This document shows, piece by piece, positions 45,501 to 46,500 of a stretch of 64,000 nucleotides of DNA; position 1 is the first letter of the stretch; each line of letters starts with the position of its first letter. The position numbers and the translations under genes are program-made. Below the pieces are notes generated by a model. The model ran no database searches and was not told where the DNA came from. It was given only the letters and a program-made list of their open reading frames with translations. The stretch comes from Rapana venosa. Taxonomy: Eukaryota; Mollusca; Gastropoda; Neogastropoda; Muricidae. The stretch is from NCBI GenBank assembly GCA_028751875.1, contig CM054138.1:39545225-39609224 (forward strand), written 5' to 3'.

Positions 45501-45841
45501 CTCAGACTGCCATGGGGCGACCCAGTTACCACAGCACCCCCCCCACTCCCCAGCCCTCCCAGCAGAGACTGGGTGTGGGCTCCAACCCGCCTGGCCCTCA
45601 GCACCCCTTCCGCCCTCCGCCCCAGGATGGGGACTACAACCACCGGCCAGTGATGGAGCAGCGCCCCCACAGCAACAGCTGTACCCCCATGGCTCGCATC
45701 CCCCCCCAGACCAAGGCCATGACCCCCCCTGCCGGCAGAGTGGACCCCTCGGCTGGGCAGAGGACGGCAGTGGGTGACGAGCCACAGCCCCACGACCGGC
45801 CCAAAAAGAACTCTGTGTGGTACGAATATGGTTGTGTGTAG
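2435..45841 (+). CDS. CCDC88: CCDC88-family protein (Girdin/Daple-like), 25 exons, 5' end outside window
   Basis: Gene-level entry; the exons are listed separately below. Known family members are cytoplasmic scaffolds that bind microtubule- and actin-linked machinery through an N-terminal HOOK domain, dimerise through a long coiled coil, activate G-alpha-i through a GBA motif and, in Daple, bind the Dishevelled PDZ domain through a C-terminal GCV. The 25 exons keep phase at every junction and give 2137 residues. Residue-by-residue spacing matches remembered human Girdin over most of the coiled coil, for example 'RYKERL..EFYKAR' in exon 5, 'ELRRQKE.LEEKIM' in exon 19, 'STENL' in exon 23 and 'SPGSE..TL.QFL' in exon 23. 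The HOOK domain (about the first 160 residues) is missing only because the window starts inside the gene. The C-terminus resembles Daple rather than Girdin, so this is probably the single invertebrate gene that predates the vertebrate CCDC88A/B/C split. That orthology is inference. Confidence 0.93.
2860..2992 (+). repeat. CA-rich / ATGCACAC imperfect repeat
   Basis: Intron between exons 1 and 2. Mixed ACACAT, GCATGCAC and CGCGCG units of alternating purine-pyrimidine. The rest of the intron holds nothing recognised. Confidence 0.8.
3313..3473 (+). CDS. CCDC88: CCDC88 exon 2
   Basis: 53 codons plus 2 nt; donor GTGAGT. The start at 3313 (after GTACTGTTGCAG) was chosen because it keeps exactly 11 residues between the two ERD motifs (exon 1 and 'VSQERDYY'), as in human Girdin. 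It contains '[20 protein letters not shown]', matching human 'QHLSVELADAKAKIRRLRQE'. An upstream acceptor at 3240 with a better pyrimidine tract is also in frame and would add 24 residues. Confidence 0.8.
4172..4253 (+). CDS. CCDC88: CCDC88 exon 3
   Basis: 82 bp. The first base completes the Leu codon split by exon 2, then 27 codons follow, ending in phase 0 before GTTAGC. The acceptor is TTTATGTTTTGCAG. The peptide is heptad-rich and charged ('[20 protein letters not shown]') and marks the start of the continuous coiled coil. Confidence 0.85.
4517..4828. mobile_element. TTAA-flanked MITE with terminal inverted repeats
   Basis: 312 bp between TTAA tetranucleotides. The left end reads TTAACTCTTTCGCTGCCA and the right end TGGCAGTGAAAGAGTTAA; these are inverted copies with one mismatch. 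An internal sequence AAAAGTCGCCTATG occurs twice near the right end. It has no coding capacity, so it is non-autonomous. TTAA target duplication is the hallmark of piggyBac-type transposons; the family assignment is inferred. Confidence 0.85.
5605..5760 (+). repeat. CA / GCATGC imperfect microsatellite
   Basis: Alternating purine-pyrimidine tract of ACACAC, GCATGC and ATGCAGTGACAC units. A 25-35 base unit containing ATGCAGTGACACATGCACAC appears twice. Confidence 0.85.
6115..6262 (-). repeat. SINE-like element, family A, 3' part, reverse
   Basis: Reverse complement of the family A 3' half: GGAATAAGCACT, ACATCCAG, TGTGTATGCAGTTTTGTAAA and the 'CACACAATGGCCTACTCTTC' block. Confidence 0.75.
6495..6648 (+). 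repeat. CA / CGCA microsatellite
   Basis: ACGCACGC, ACACAC and ATGCATAC units. It runs straight into a SINE-like element at 6648. Confidence 0.9.
6648..6900 (+). repeat. SINE-like element, family A, head missing
   Basis: Starts GAGTTAACATCAGTGCTGAC and follows the 15395-15690 copy to GTGCTTATTCCATTATCCTC and an A-rich end. The tRNA-like head is absent, as in 5'-truncated or recombined copies. Confidence 0.8.
7857..8103 (+). repeat. Long double CA microsatellite
   Basis: Two nearly pure (CA)n runs (7862-7952 and 8008-8101) separated by CACTCTCTCACTCACTTACAC-type sequence, about 245 bp in all. Confidence 0.95.
8740..8842 (+). repeat. GT then GA compound microsatellite
   Basis: GTGTGAGT units followed by a pure (GA)n run at 8816-8841. 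Confidence 0.9.
9478..9530 (+). repeat. CA microsatellite
   Basis: A nearly pure (CA)n run of about 50 bp, followed by a short GT run at 9546-9557. Confidence 0.95.
9706..9777 (+). CDS. CCDC88: CCDC88 exon 4
   Basis: 24 codons, phase 0, acceptor GATTGCAG, donor GTCAGT. '[20 protein letters not shown]' aligns without gaps to human Girdin 'NMNLLSDARSARMYRDELDA'. It is reached across a 5.4-kb intron. Confidence 0.9.
10242..10328 (+). CDS. CCDC88: CCDC88 exon 5
   Basis: 29 codons, phase 0, acceptor CTATCTCAG, donor GTAAGG. The end, '[17 protein letters not shown]', is one of the best conserved family blocks (human 'RYKERLHDIEFYKARVE'). Confidence 0.93.
10740..10800 (+). repeat. CA / CGCA microsatellite in intron 5
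   Basis: ACACACAT and GCACGCAC units. The rest of intron 5 is AT-rich, with a poly-G/T block at 10440-10480. Confidence 0.85.
11028..11275 (+). repeat. Trinucleotide TAC/ACT tandem array
   Basis: About 240 bp of (TAC)n with TAT, GAC and AAG interruptions. It includes two copies of an ACTACTACAAAGACGACT-type unit at the start and ATGAAGACTACTACT units at the end. Confidence 0.95.
11285..11395 (+). repeat. ATT/ATC trinucleotide repeat
   Basis: ATTATTATCATTATCATTTTTATGA units repeated several times directly after the TAC array. AT-rich, imperfect. Confidence 0.85.
11440..11575 (+). repeat. GT microsatellite abutting exon 6 acceptor
   Basis: About 135 bp of (GT)n with TTG and GGA breaks, ending at GCTGTGTCAG, the acceptor of exon 6. 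No classic pyrimidine tract intervenes. Confidence 0.95.
11579..11725 (+). CDS. CCDC88: CCDC88 exon 6
   Basis: 49 codons, phase 0, acceptor GTGCTGTGTCAG lying directly after a GT microsatellite, donor GTCAGT. '[13 protein letters not shown]' matches human 'LLETKTMLEDQL'. The last 13 codons ([13 protein letters not shown]) and the donor have been copied many times into the following intron. Joining 11725 directly to exon 7 keeps the human residue spacing exactly (17 residues between LEXE and ERD). Confidence 0.92.
11925..11963 (+). other. Candidate in-frame microexon 6a
   Basis: 39 bases bounded by GTTGTTGTTTTTAG on the left and GTCAGT on the right; encodes [13 protein letters not shown], phase 0 on both sides. 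It repeats the end of exon 6. Splicing of it is only a possibility. Confidence 0.35.
12010..12048 (+). other. Candidate in-frame microexon 6b
   Basis: The second unit with TTTTTAG before and GTCAGT after; again 39 bases and the same 13 residues. Inclusion of one unit adds 13 residues, one short of two heptads, so it would shift the coiled-coil register. Confidence 0.35.
13380..13560 (+). repeat. CA-rich imperfect microsatellite
   Basis: ACACACAT, GCATGCAC and CTCACAC units over about 180 bp. Confidence 0.85.
14436..14806 (+). repeat. SINE-like composite: family A head and body with a family C tail
   Basis: tRNA-like head with a B-box-like CCAGGTTCAAGCC, then GAAGTTAACGTCAGTACTGAC and AGTAGACCATTCATGCCAG (family A). 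After about 14700 it continues as GGAATGCCGCTACCTTGATG ... GCTTTAGCTGAGGAAC, the 3' end type shared with families B and C. Confidence 0.75.
15395..15690 (+). repeat. SINE-like element, family A, reference copy
   Basis: Contains GAGTTAACATCGGTGCAGAC, CTTCGGATGAGACTATAAAC, GTAGGCCATTGTGTGCTGG, CACACGGGGACTGGATGTAA and TAAGTGCTTATTCCATTGTC, ending in an (AAAT)n tail. At least eight other copies occur in the window on both strands. Confidence 0.85.
16372..16507 (+). CDS. CCDC88: CCDC88 exon 7
   Basis: 45 codons plus 1 nt; acceptor GACGTTGCAG, donor GTAAGG. '[20 protein letters not shown]' corresponds to human 'ERDMDRKKIEELMEENMTLE'. Confidence 0.92.
16508..17329 (+). other. Intron 7
   Basis: Holds a local 30-40 base AT-rich imperfect repeat (about 16815-16925, ATGTAAGATGATTATGACTT-like) and a reverse SINE-like head and body at 16975-17182. 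Confidence 0.6.
16975..17182 (-). repeat. SINE-like element, family A, 5' half, reverse
   Basis: On the - strand it opens with a good tRNA-like head (17182-17100: ATAGCCTAGTGGTAAGAGCA as A box, then GATCATGCC... and GGGATCACCAG as B-box relic), then the family A body to GGCCATTGTGTGCCAGTAAG. Confidence 0.8.
17330..17535 (+). CDS. CCDC88: CCDC88 exon 8
   Basis: 206 bp. Two bases complete the split Asn codon from exon 7 and the exon ends in phase 0 before GTAGGG; acceptor TTGTGGCAG. It has two 'LE.ENQRL' blocks, as in human Girdin ('LEMENQSL', 'MEKENQRL'). Confidence 0.92.
17536..18819 (+). other. Intron 8
   Basis: 1.3 kb; poly-T rich stretches at 17765-17800, GCATGC-rich sequence at 17970-18220, and a family B SINE-like element at 18390-18690 just upstream of exon 9. 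Confidence 0.6.
18390..18690 (+). repeat. SINE-like element, family B (tRNA-derived)
   Basis: A-box-like TATAGTCCAGTGGTTAAGGC and a decayed B box, then GTGGGGATTTTTACATTCTC, CAACTTAAAGTGGAGACCTG and TATTAAAGATCCCGTAAATC. It matches 40530-40858 through most of its length. Confidence 0.85.
18820..18978 (+). CDS. CCDC88: CCDC88 exon 9
   Basis: 53 codons, phase 0, acceptor GGTGTTCAG, donor GTACGT. '[19 protein letters not shown]' parallels human 'LRENSERQIKILEQENEHL'. Pure coiled coil. Confidence 0.9.
19285..20538 (+). repeat. 20-bp minisatellite, about 60 copies
   Basis: The unit is GTGTTCTTGTGCAGTGTCCT with variants (TTG for TTC, GCCCT or TCTT for TCCT). It lies in intron 9, and each unit holds a TTCTTGTGCAG that resembles a splice acceptor. 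Because 20 is not a multiple of 3 and the unit has no stop codon in any frame on either strand, it creates 400-500-codon open frames on both strands that are not genes. Confidence 0.97.
20540..21192 (+). other. Rest of intron 9, with AT microsatellite
   Basis: Nothing recognised except a pure (AT)n run at 21021-21065 about 130 bases before the exon 10 acceptor. Confidence 0.7.
21193..22215 (+). CDS. CCDC88: CCDC88 exon 10 (1023-bp central coiled-coil exon)
   Basis: 341 codons, phase 0, acceptor TGCTGCTTTCAG, donor GTGAGA. It contains many LEKEN-type repeats ('[19 protein letters not shown]', '[20 protein letters not shown]', '[13 protein letters not shown]') and aligns with human Girdin through to 'TLRE'. 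It is almost wholly heptad repeat, with no proline-rich break, consistent with a rigid dimerisation rod. GC content is clearly higher than in the flanking introns. Confidence 0.96.
22234..22371 (+). repeat. 69-bp tandem duplication next to exon 10 donor
   Basis: TCTCAGTGTNNTACAACTG ... GTCACTAGGGAGTCTGATTG occurs twice head to tail with a 69-base period, starting 18 bases after the exon 10 donor. Confidence 0.9.
22372..23218 (+). other. Rest of intron 10
   Basis: A CA/GCATGC tract (22410-22482), a 43-bp direct duplication of GGATATGTTGATGCAGTCAT (22855-22945), a short (GT)n (22995-23015) and a (GACTT)n run just before exon 11 (23155-23175). Confidence 0.75.
23219..23346 (+). CDS. CCDC88: CCDC88 exon 11
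   Basis: 42 codons plus 2 nt; acceptor TATATTCTGCAG, donor GTGAGT. '[20 protein letters not shown]' aligns with human 'DLVSEKLKTQQMNNDLEKLT'. Another AG lies 14 bases upstream (GTAGTCAG) but would shift the frame. Confidence 0.92.
23640..24048 (+). repeat. SINE-like composite (family A head and body, family C type tail)
   Basis: Head with AAGTCTAGTGATCAGAGCTC (A-box-like), body GAGTTAACATAGTTCTGACA and GAAGAATAGGTCAATTCATG; after 23895 it switches to CAGAATGTGGCTGCTATCAT ... CTGGTGAACCTTGCAACTCT and a C9A11 end. It has the same architecture as 14436-14806. Confidence 0.78.
24320..24404 (+). repeat. GTGTGATGTCT microsatellite abutting exon 12 acceptor
   Basis: TGATGTCTGTGTGTG units and (GT)n run directly to the GACAG acceptor of exon 12. 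Confidence 0.9.
24409..24498 (+). CDS. CCDC88: CCDC88 exon 12
   Basis: 90 bp; the first base completes a codon and two bases are left at the end; acceptor GTGTGTGTGTGACAG inside a GT-rich tract, donor GTGATG (weak at +5). '[20 protein letters not shown]' matches human 'KLESTLKKSLEIKEEKIAAL'. Confidence 0.92.
24640..24962 (+). repeat. About six diverged copies of a 60-bp repeat in intron 12
   Basis: The core TAACTGTTGTTAGACACNTTTGTCAG followed by GTTCATAGTTNAAACAAAG and GGTTTCTTA recurs about every 60 bases. The copies differ by many substitutions, so the array is old. Confidence 0.85.
25027..25179 (+). CDS. CCDC88: CCDC88 exon 13
   Basis: 153 bp; acceptor CTGTCTCCCCCAG, donor GTCAGT. It begins '[20 protein letters not shown]' (human 'RLEESTNYNQQLRQELKTVK') and ends in a less helical, proline-containing stretch, where human Girdin also has a break ('SSPPISGED'). 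Confidence 0.92.
25180..26130 (+). other. Intron 13
   Basis: Contains a (CT)n then (AT)n compound microsatellite (25290-25370), a family E repeat fragment (25690-25772) and otherwise AT-rich sequence with nothing recognised. Confidence 0.7.
25690..25772 (+). repeat. Repeat family E fragment
   Basis: AGTGAGGTGTCTGGCGCCTCGCTCCCCTAC ... TTATAGGTTATGGG matches 60838-60900 almost base for base. The longer copy suggests a dispersed element. Confidence 0.8.
26131..26230 (+). CDS. CCDC88: CCDC88 exon 14
   Basis: 100 bp; the first base completes a split Arg codon and the exon ends in phase 0 before GTGAGT; acceptor TATCTGTGGCAG. '[17 protein letters not shown]' corresponds to human 'TRELLKVKDRLIEVERN'. 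Confidence 0.9.
26231..26941 (+). other. Intron 14
   Basis: AT-rich, one short CA tract (26480-26510). TGTATGTATGTACGCATGTATG lies directly before the exon 15 acceptor. Nothing else seen. Confidence 0.65.
26942..27103 (+). CDS. CCDC88: CCDC88 exon 15 (Gln/Asn-rich coiled coil)
   Basis: 54 codons, phase 0; acceptor GTATGTGTGTGACAG with a TG-rich tract in place of a pyrimidine tract; donor GTAAGG. It begins '[12 protein letters not shown]' and ends with repeated 'LQ.QNS.LQ' units, as in the human segment 'LQEQNTTLQTQNAKLQ'. Confidence 0.93.
27104..27523 (+). other. Intron 15
   Basis: 420 bases, AT-rich, one short GT-rich run at 27434-27470. Nothing else recognised. Confidence 0.6.
27524..27820 (+). 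CDS. CCDC88: CCDC88 exon 16
   Basis: 99 codons, phase 0; acceptor GGCTGGCTGCAG, donor GTTAGC. It contains '[20 protein letters not shown]', very close to human 'QASEYESLISKHGTLKSAHK'. Confidence 0.95.
27821..28649 (+). other. Intron 16, with GT and CA microsatellites
   Basis: A pure (GT)n run at 27918-27964 and an ACACACA/GAAACACAC tract followed by (CT)n at 28380-28535. Confidence 0.85.
28650..28961 (+). CDS. CCDC88: CCDC88 exon 17
   Basis: 104 codons, phase 0; acceptor GAACTGTGCCAG, donor GTGAGT. '[20 protein letters not shown]' parallels human 'AEYKKLCGENDRLNHTYSQL'. Continuous coiled coil. Confidence 0.94.
29130..29505 (-). repeat. SINE-like element, family C, nearly full length, reverse
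   Basis: Read on the - strand: tRNA-like head with GTTCTGGGTTTGATTCCTGA as B box, then AATGTCAAATCTTTCAAAGG, CTCCTGACTGTCCTGGCAAA, GTTGGAATGTGGTTACCTTG and CTGGTGAACCTTGCAGCTCT and an A-rich end at about 29140. Confidence 0.85.
29812..30010 (-). repeat. SINE-like element, family A, 3' part, reverse
   Basis: TTTCAAGGATAATGGAATAAGCACT, ACATCCAGTTCCTGTGTGTA, CACACAATAGCCTACTCTTA and CAAGATGTTCTGCATGCGCT are reverse complements of the family A 3' half. It ends about 150 bases before exon 18. Confidence 0.82.
30160..30305 (+). CDS. CCDC88: CCDC88 exon 18
   Basis: 48 codons plus 2 nt; strong acceptor TTCTTCTTCTTCAG; donor CCT|GTAGGG. '[20 protein letters not shown]' matches human 'NLEEENRHLLDQIQTLMLQN', followed by '[14 protein letters not shown]' (human 'ESKDLFHVEQRQYI'). 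If the intron is retained, a TAG overlapping the donor stops translation at once. The end of this exon is copied into the tandem array that follows. Confidence 0.94.
30287..30820 (+). repeat. 54-bp tandem array of exon 18 3' edge plus donor
   Basis: The unit is AGAGGAAAAGCAATACCTGTAGGGAAACCATTCCTCC followed by TTTCTTTCTTTCTGTTC, 54 bases, about ten copies. The first copy is the real exon end and donor (CAATACCT|GTAGGG at 30306). In every later copy the exon piece is preceded by a pyrimidine tract and TTCAG, so each unit shows both a 3' and a 5' splice-site-like sequence around 16 bases. The - strand is stop-free over this array, giving a false 363-codon frame. Confidence 0.95.
30820..31421 (+). 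other. Rest of intron 18
   Basis: AT-rich, nothing recognised. Confidence 0.6.
31422..31511 (+). CDS. CCDC88: CCDC88 exon 19 (end of coiled coil)
   Basis: 90 bp; the first base completes the Leu codon of exon 18; acceptor GCACTCTTTCAG, donor GTGAGT. '[20 protein letters not shown]' is almost identical to human 'KLNELRRQKEKLEEKIMDQY', the most conserved block in the family. The coiled coil ends here at 'NSPKK'. Confidence 0.96.
31512..32097 (+). other. Intron 19
   Basis: AT-rich, nothing recognised. Confidence 0.6.
32098..32152 (+). CDS. CCDC88: CCDC88 exon 20 (basic membrane-binding stretch)
   Basis: 55 bp; acceptor TGTTGTTGCAG, donor GTAAGA. '[19 protein letters not shown]' is a short amphipathic basic peptide where human Girdin has 'NWITLKMRKLIKSKKD', reported to bind phosphatidylinositol 4-phosphate. 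Position and charge are conserved; lipid binding is inferred. Confidence 0.85.
32185..32305 (+). repeat. Three copies of a ~45-bp repeat in intron 20
   Basis: GATCATGGATTCAGTTNANA ... ATGATTTAGAAA recurs three times. A further segment, 32345-32530, shares ATAGCTGCCAACCANTCC and TCTTTTCTATCCCTCTCTTTG with 47868-47960 and 41530-41560. Confidence 0.75.
32583..32697 (+). CDS. CCDC88: CCDC88 exon 21 (Ser-rich linker)
   Basis: 38 codons plus 1 nt; acceptor AATCTCATTCACAG, donor GTGAGA. It starts '[11 protein letters not shown]', a basophilic kinase-type site at about the place of the Akt-phosphorylated Ser1416 of human Girdin, though without the exact RxRxxS pattern. The rest is Ser/Thr/Gly-rich and probably disordered. 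Confidence 0.85.
32698..33828 (+). other. Intron 21
   Basis: A (CA)n run at 33515-33584 and a second CA-rich patch with an A-run at 33710-33770. 32910-33440 is ordinary AT-rich sequence beginning TTAACCTTTTCAATGCTGAC. Confidence 0.65.
33829..33975 (+). CDS. CCDC88: CCDC88 exon 22
   Basis: 147 bp (2 nt + 48 codons + 1 nt); acceptor CTGCTCTGCACAG, donor GTAGCC (weak). It contains '[20 protein letters not shown]'. I do not recognise a conserved motif. The call rests on exact phase continuity between exons 21 and 23 and on coding-like composition. It could be an optional exon, although skipping it would keep phase (147 is divisible by 3). Confidence 0.65.
34046..34153 (+). repeat. 54-bp tandem duplication after exon 22
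   Basis: GGGCTATAAGGCGCCTTTTGTTCAGTGG through GCTCTTTCAGCCTACTGG occurs twice in a row with a 54-base period, 70 bases after the exon 22 donor. Confidence 0.92.
34154..37789 (+). other. Intron 22, first part
   Basis: Mostly AT-rich sequence with no family similarity. It includes a (CT)n/C-run block (36257-36330), a tRNA-head-like GGCTGGCTAGTGGTCAAGTC (36340-36360), and CT-rich sequence at 37668-37725. Nothing else recognised. Confidence 0.55.
37790..38806 (+). repeat. 35-bp minisatellite, about 29 copies
   Basis: The unit is GATGGCAGATGGCATGCTGC then CTGTGTTCCCTTCTA; CAC and CAG variants alternate, as do CTACG, CTGTG and CTATG. A few units lack the first 9 bases (GATGGCATGC). It contains TCTAGA and GCATGC palindromes in each unit. 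Confidence 0.96.
38805..39120 (+). repeat. SINE-like element, family C, head missing
   Basis: Starts in AATCAAACTAAATGTCAAGT directly where the 35-bp minisatellite stops, and follows the family to GGCTCTAGCCAAGGAACAGG. The head has been lost at the minisatellite junction. Confidence 0.82.
39440..40050 (+). repeat. SINE-like element, family D (gastropod-type, long)
   Basis: tRNA-like head (GGTCTGGAGGTAATGCGCCT; B-box-like TTGGTTTGATTTC), then CCATCCACTAGACCTTGTGT, CAGATGAGATGATAAACCAT, AAAAGAGCCCATGACAATAA and AGAGCAGCCCAAATTTCACA, and a 3' end GCGCTATATAAGTTTCATT followed by (ATT)n. I recall near-identical consensus sequences from caenogastropod genomes. Confidence 0.85.
40226..40434 (+). 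CDS. CCDC88: CCDC88 exon 23 (GBA motif exon)
   Basis: 209 bp, ends in phase 0; acceptor GTCTGTCTCAACAG, donor GTGAGT. It begins 'GAKSTENLN', matching human 'GSTENL', and carries '[17 protein letters not shown]', equivalent to human Girdin 'SPGSEVVTLQQFLEESN', which binds and activates G-alpha-i. The key Phe of human Girdin (F1685) corresponds to residue 1382 of this partial protein. It is reached across a 6.2-kb intron. Confidence 0.93.
40348..40413 (+). other. GBA (G-alpha-binding-and-activating) motif
   Basis: Sub-feature of exon 23. Residues [16 protein letters not shown] run with the hydrophobic spacing of the vertebrate GBA motif (L-T-L-x-x-F-L). The flanking Ser residues (SPGS) are also kept. 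Conservation is seen directly; exchange-factor activity is inferred from Girdin and Daple. Confidence 0.87.
40530..40858 (+). repeat. SINE-like element, family B
   Basis: B box GGGTTTGAATCCC, then GTGGGGATTTTTACAATCTC, GTCAACTTCAAGTGCAGACC and GGTTAAAGATCACGTAATTC, and a C9A10 tail. It starts less than 100 bases after exon 23. Confidence 0.88.
40859..42386 (+). other. Rest of intron 23
   Basis: No coding similarity; 41530-41560 shares a TCTATCCCTCTCTTTGTTTC piece with intron 20. Otherwise nothing recognised. Confidence 0.55.
42387..42886 (+). CDS. CCDC88: CCDC88 exon 24 (disordered, Gln/His-rich)
   Basis: 166 codons plus 2 nt; donor GTGACC. The start at 42387, after GGGTGTGCAG, is the only nearby acceptor that keeps phase 0 and an open frame; the AG at 42363 leads to a stop in the frame it would impose. 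It has an Arg-rich start ('[12 protein letters not shown]'), a Gln/His run ('[12 protein letters not shown]'), and Pro-Ser-Gly-rich sequence. No family motif was recognised; predicted disordered tail. Confidence 0.82.
43035..43290 (+). repeat. SINE-like element, family A, diverged
   Basis: AGTGGTAAGAGTGCTAATGT head, TTTCCCCCTGGAGTTCACGT, TTTGGATCAGACTATAAACC and GTAAAGAGTAGGCTAGTTGT. It lies in intron 24. The rest of the intron (43300-44124) holds nothing recognised. Confidence 0.75.
44125..45841 (+). CDS. CCDC88: CCDC88 exon 25 (terminal exon, Daple-type PDZ-binding end)
   Basis: 1717 bp ending in TAG at 45839-45841; acceptor TATACATGTGCAG; the first base completes a split Arg codon. It encodes 571 residues of Arg/Pro/Ser/Gly/Gln-rich disordered tail, including an alanine run from a GCT repeat near 45134-45154. 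It ends '[12 protein letters not shown]'. The last three residues GCV are the PDZ-binding motif known from Daple, which binds Dishevelled; the Tyr residues just before are phosphorylated in the vertebrate protein. Confidence 0.95.
45821..45838 (+). other. C-terminal PDZ-binding motif (YEYGCV)
   Basis: Sub-feature of exon 25. The final residues Y-E-Y-G-C-V directly precede the stop codon. Vertebrate Daple ends in GCV and binds the Dishevelled PDZ domain through it; Girdin lacks it. Recognition is from memory of the family. Confidence 0.85.
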
Positions 45842-46490
45842 CTGTAACCCGTGTGCCATCTCTCTCTGGCAGGCCATGGGAGGGAGGGGGCAGCAGAGTG
45901 ACAGCCATTACTCCTGGTGTCACACGAGTGTGTGTGAGTGTGCAACAGTAATCCCCCCCCCTCCTCCTTCTCCTCCCCCCCACATTCCACCCTTGTGGTT
46001 CTTAAAAACAAGTGCCTTTTCCTGCTCCTGTTCTTCTGTCATTCTAACACTGGCCCTTTGTATGTGTCTGACCTGACCAAAGACAGTTTGTTTCCCTTTG
46101 TTACCTTGCATGGTGTTGTCAAGGCCGGTTGTTAGCTAGTTTTCATGCCACAGAACACACATGGGAAAAAGCCTAACAAAGGGAGATGCTGATTTTGTCT
46201 TTCATTTTGAACAAAGTCCTGGTGCACTGACAGCAAAACAACGCTTCCTGCAGATGAACATAGTAACTCATGCACACATGCAATGCGCACCCACACACAG
46301 CACAACCCACACTCACATGCACATACACACATGTAGACATCTTGCACACACGTTAAAACCTGGTCCACCTTTTGGAAGAGTAGGCCAGTTATTTTGGTGA
46401 GAATGGATGACAACATTTCTTAAACCACATGCACGTAGGGACTGGATGTAAAAACGCACAAGTACTTATTCCATCATCTTCGAAATAAAA
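45842..46490 (+). other. Start of the CCDC88 3' UTR, end unknown
   Basis: Sequence after the stop codon. A CT-rich block lies at 45950-45985. The first AATAAA (46484-46489) sits inside a family A SINE-like element (46325-46500), so it may or may not be the used polyadenylation signal. The UTR could be much longer. Confidence 0.35.
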
Positions 46491-46500
46491 GAATAGATAA
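46325..46500 (+). repeat. SINE-like element, family A, 3' part
   Basis: ACATCTTGCACACACGTTAAAACC, GGAAGAGTAGGCCAGTTATT, GTAGGGACTGGATGTAAAAA and AAGTACTTATTCCATCATCT. Confidence 0.8.

Noticed and set aside
44179..46011. Several frames of 125-205 codons opposite or out of frame with exon 25
   Set aside because: Shadow frames of a GC-rich coding exon. The 571-residue in-phase frame ending in YEYGCV explains the region.
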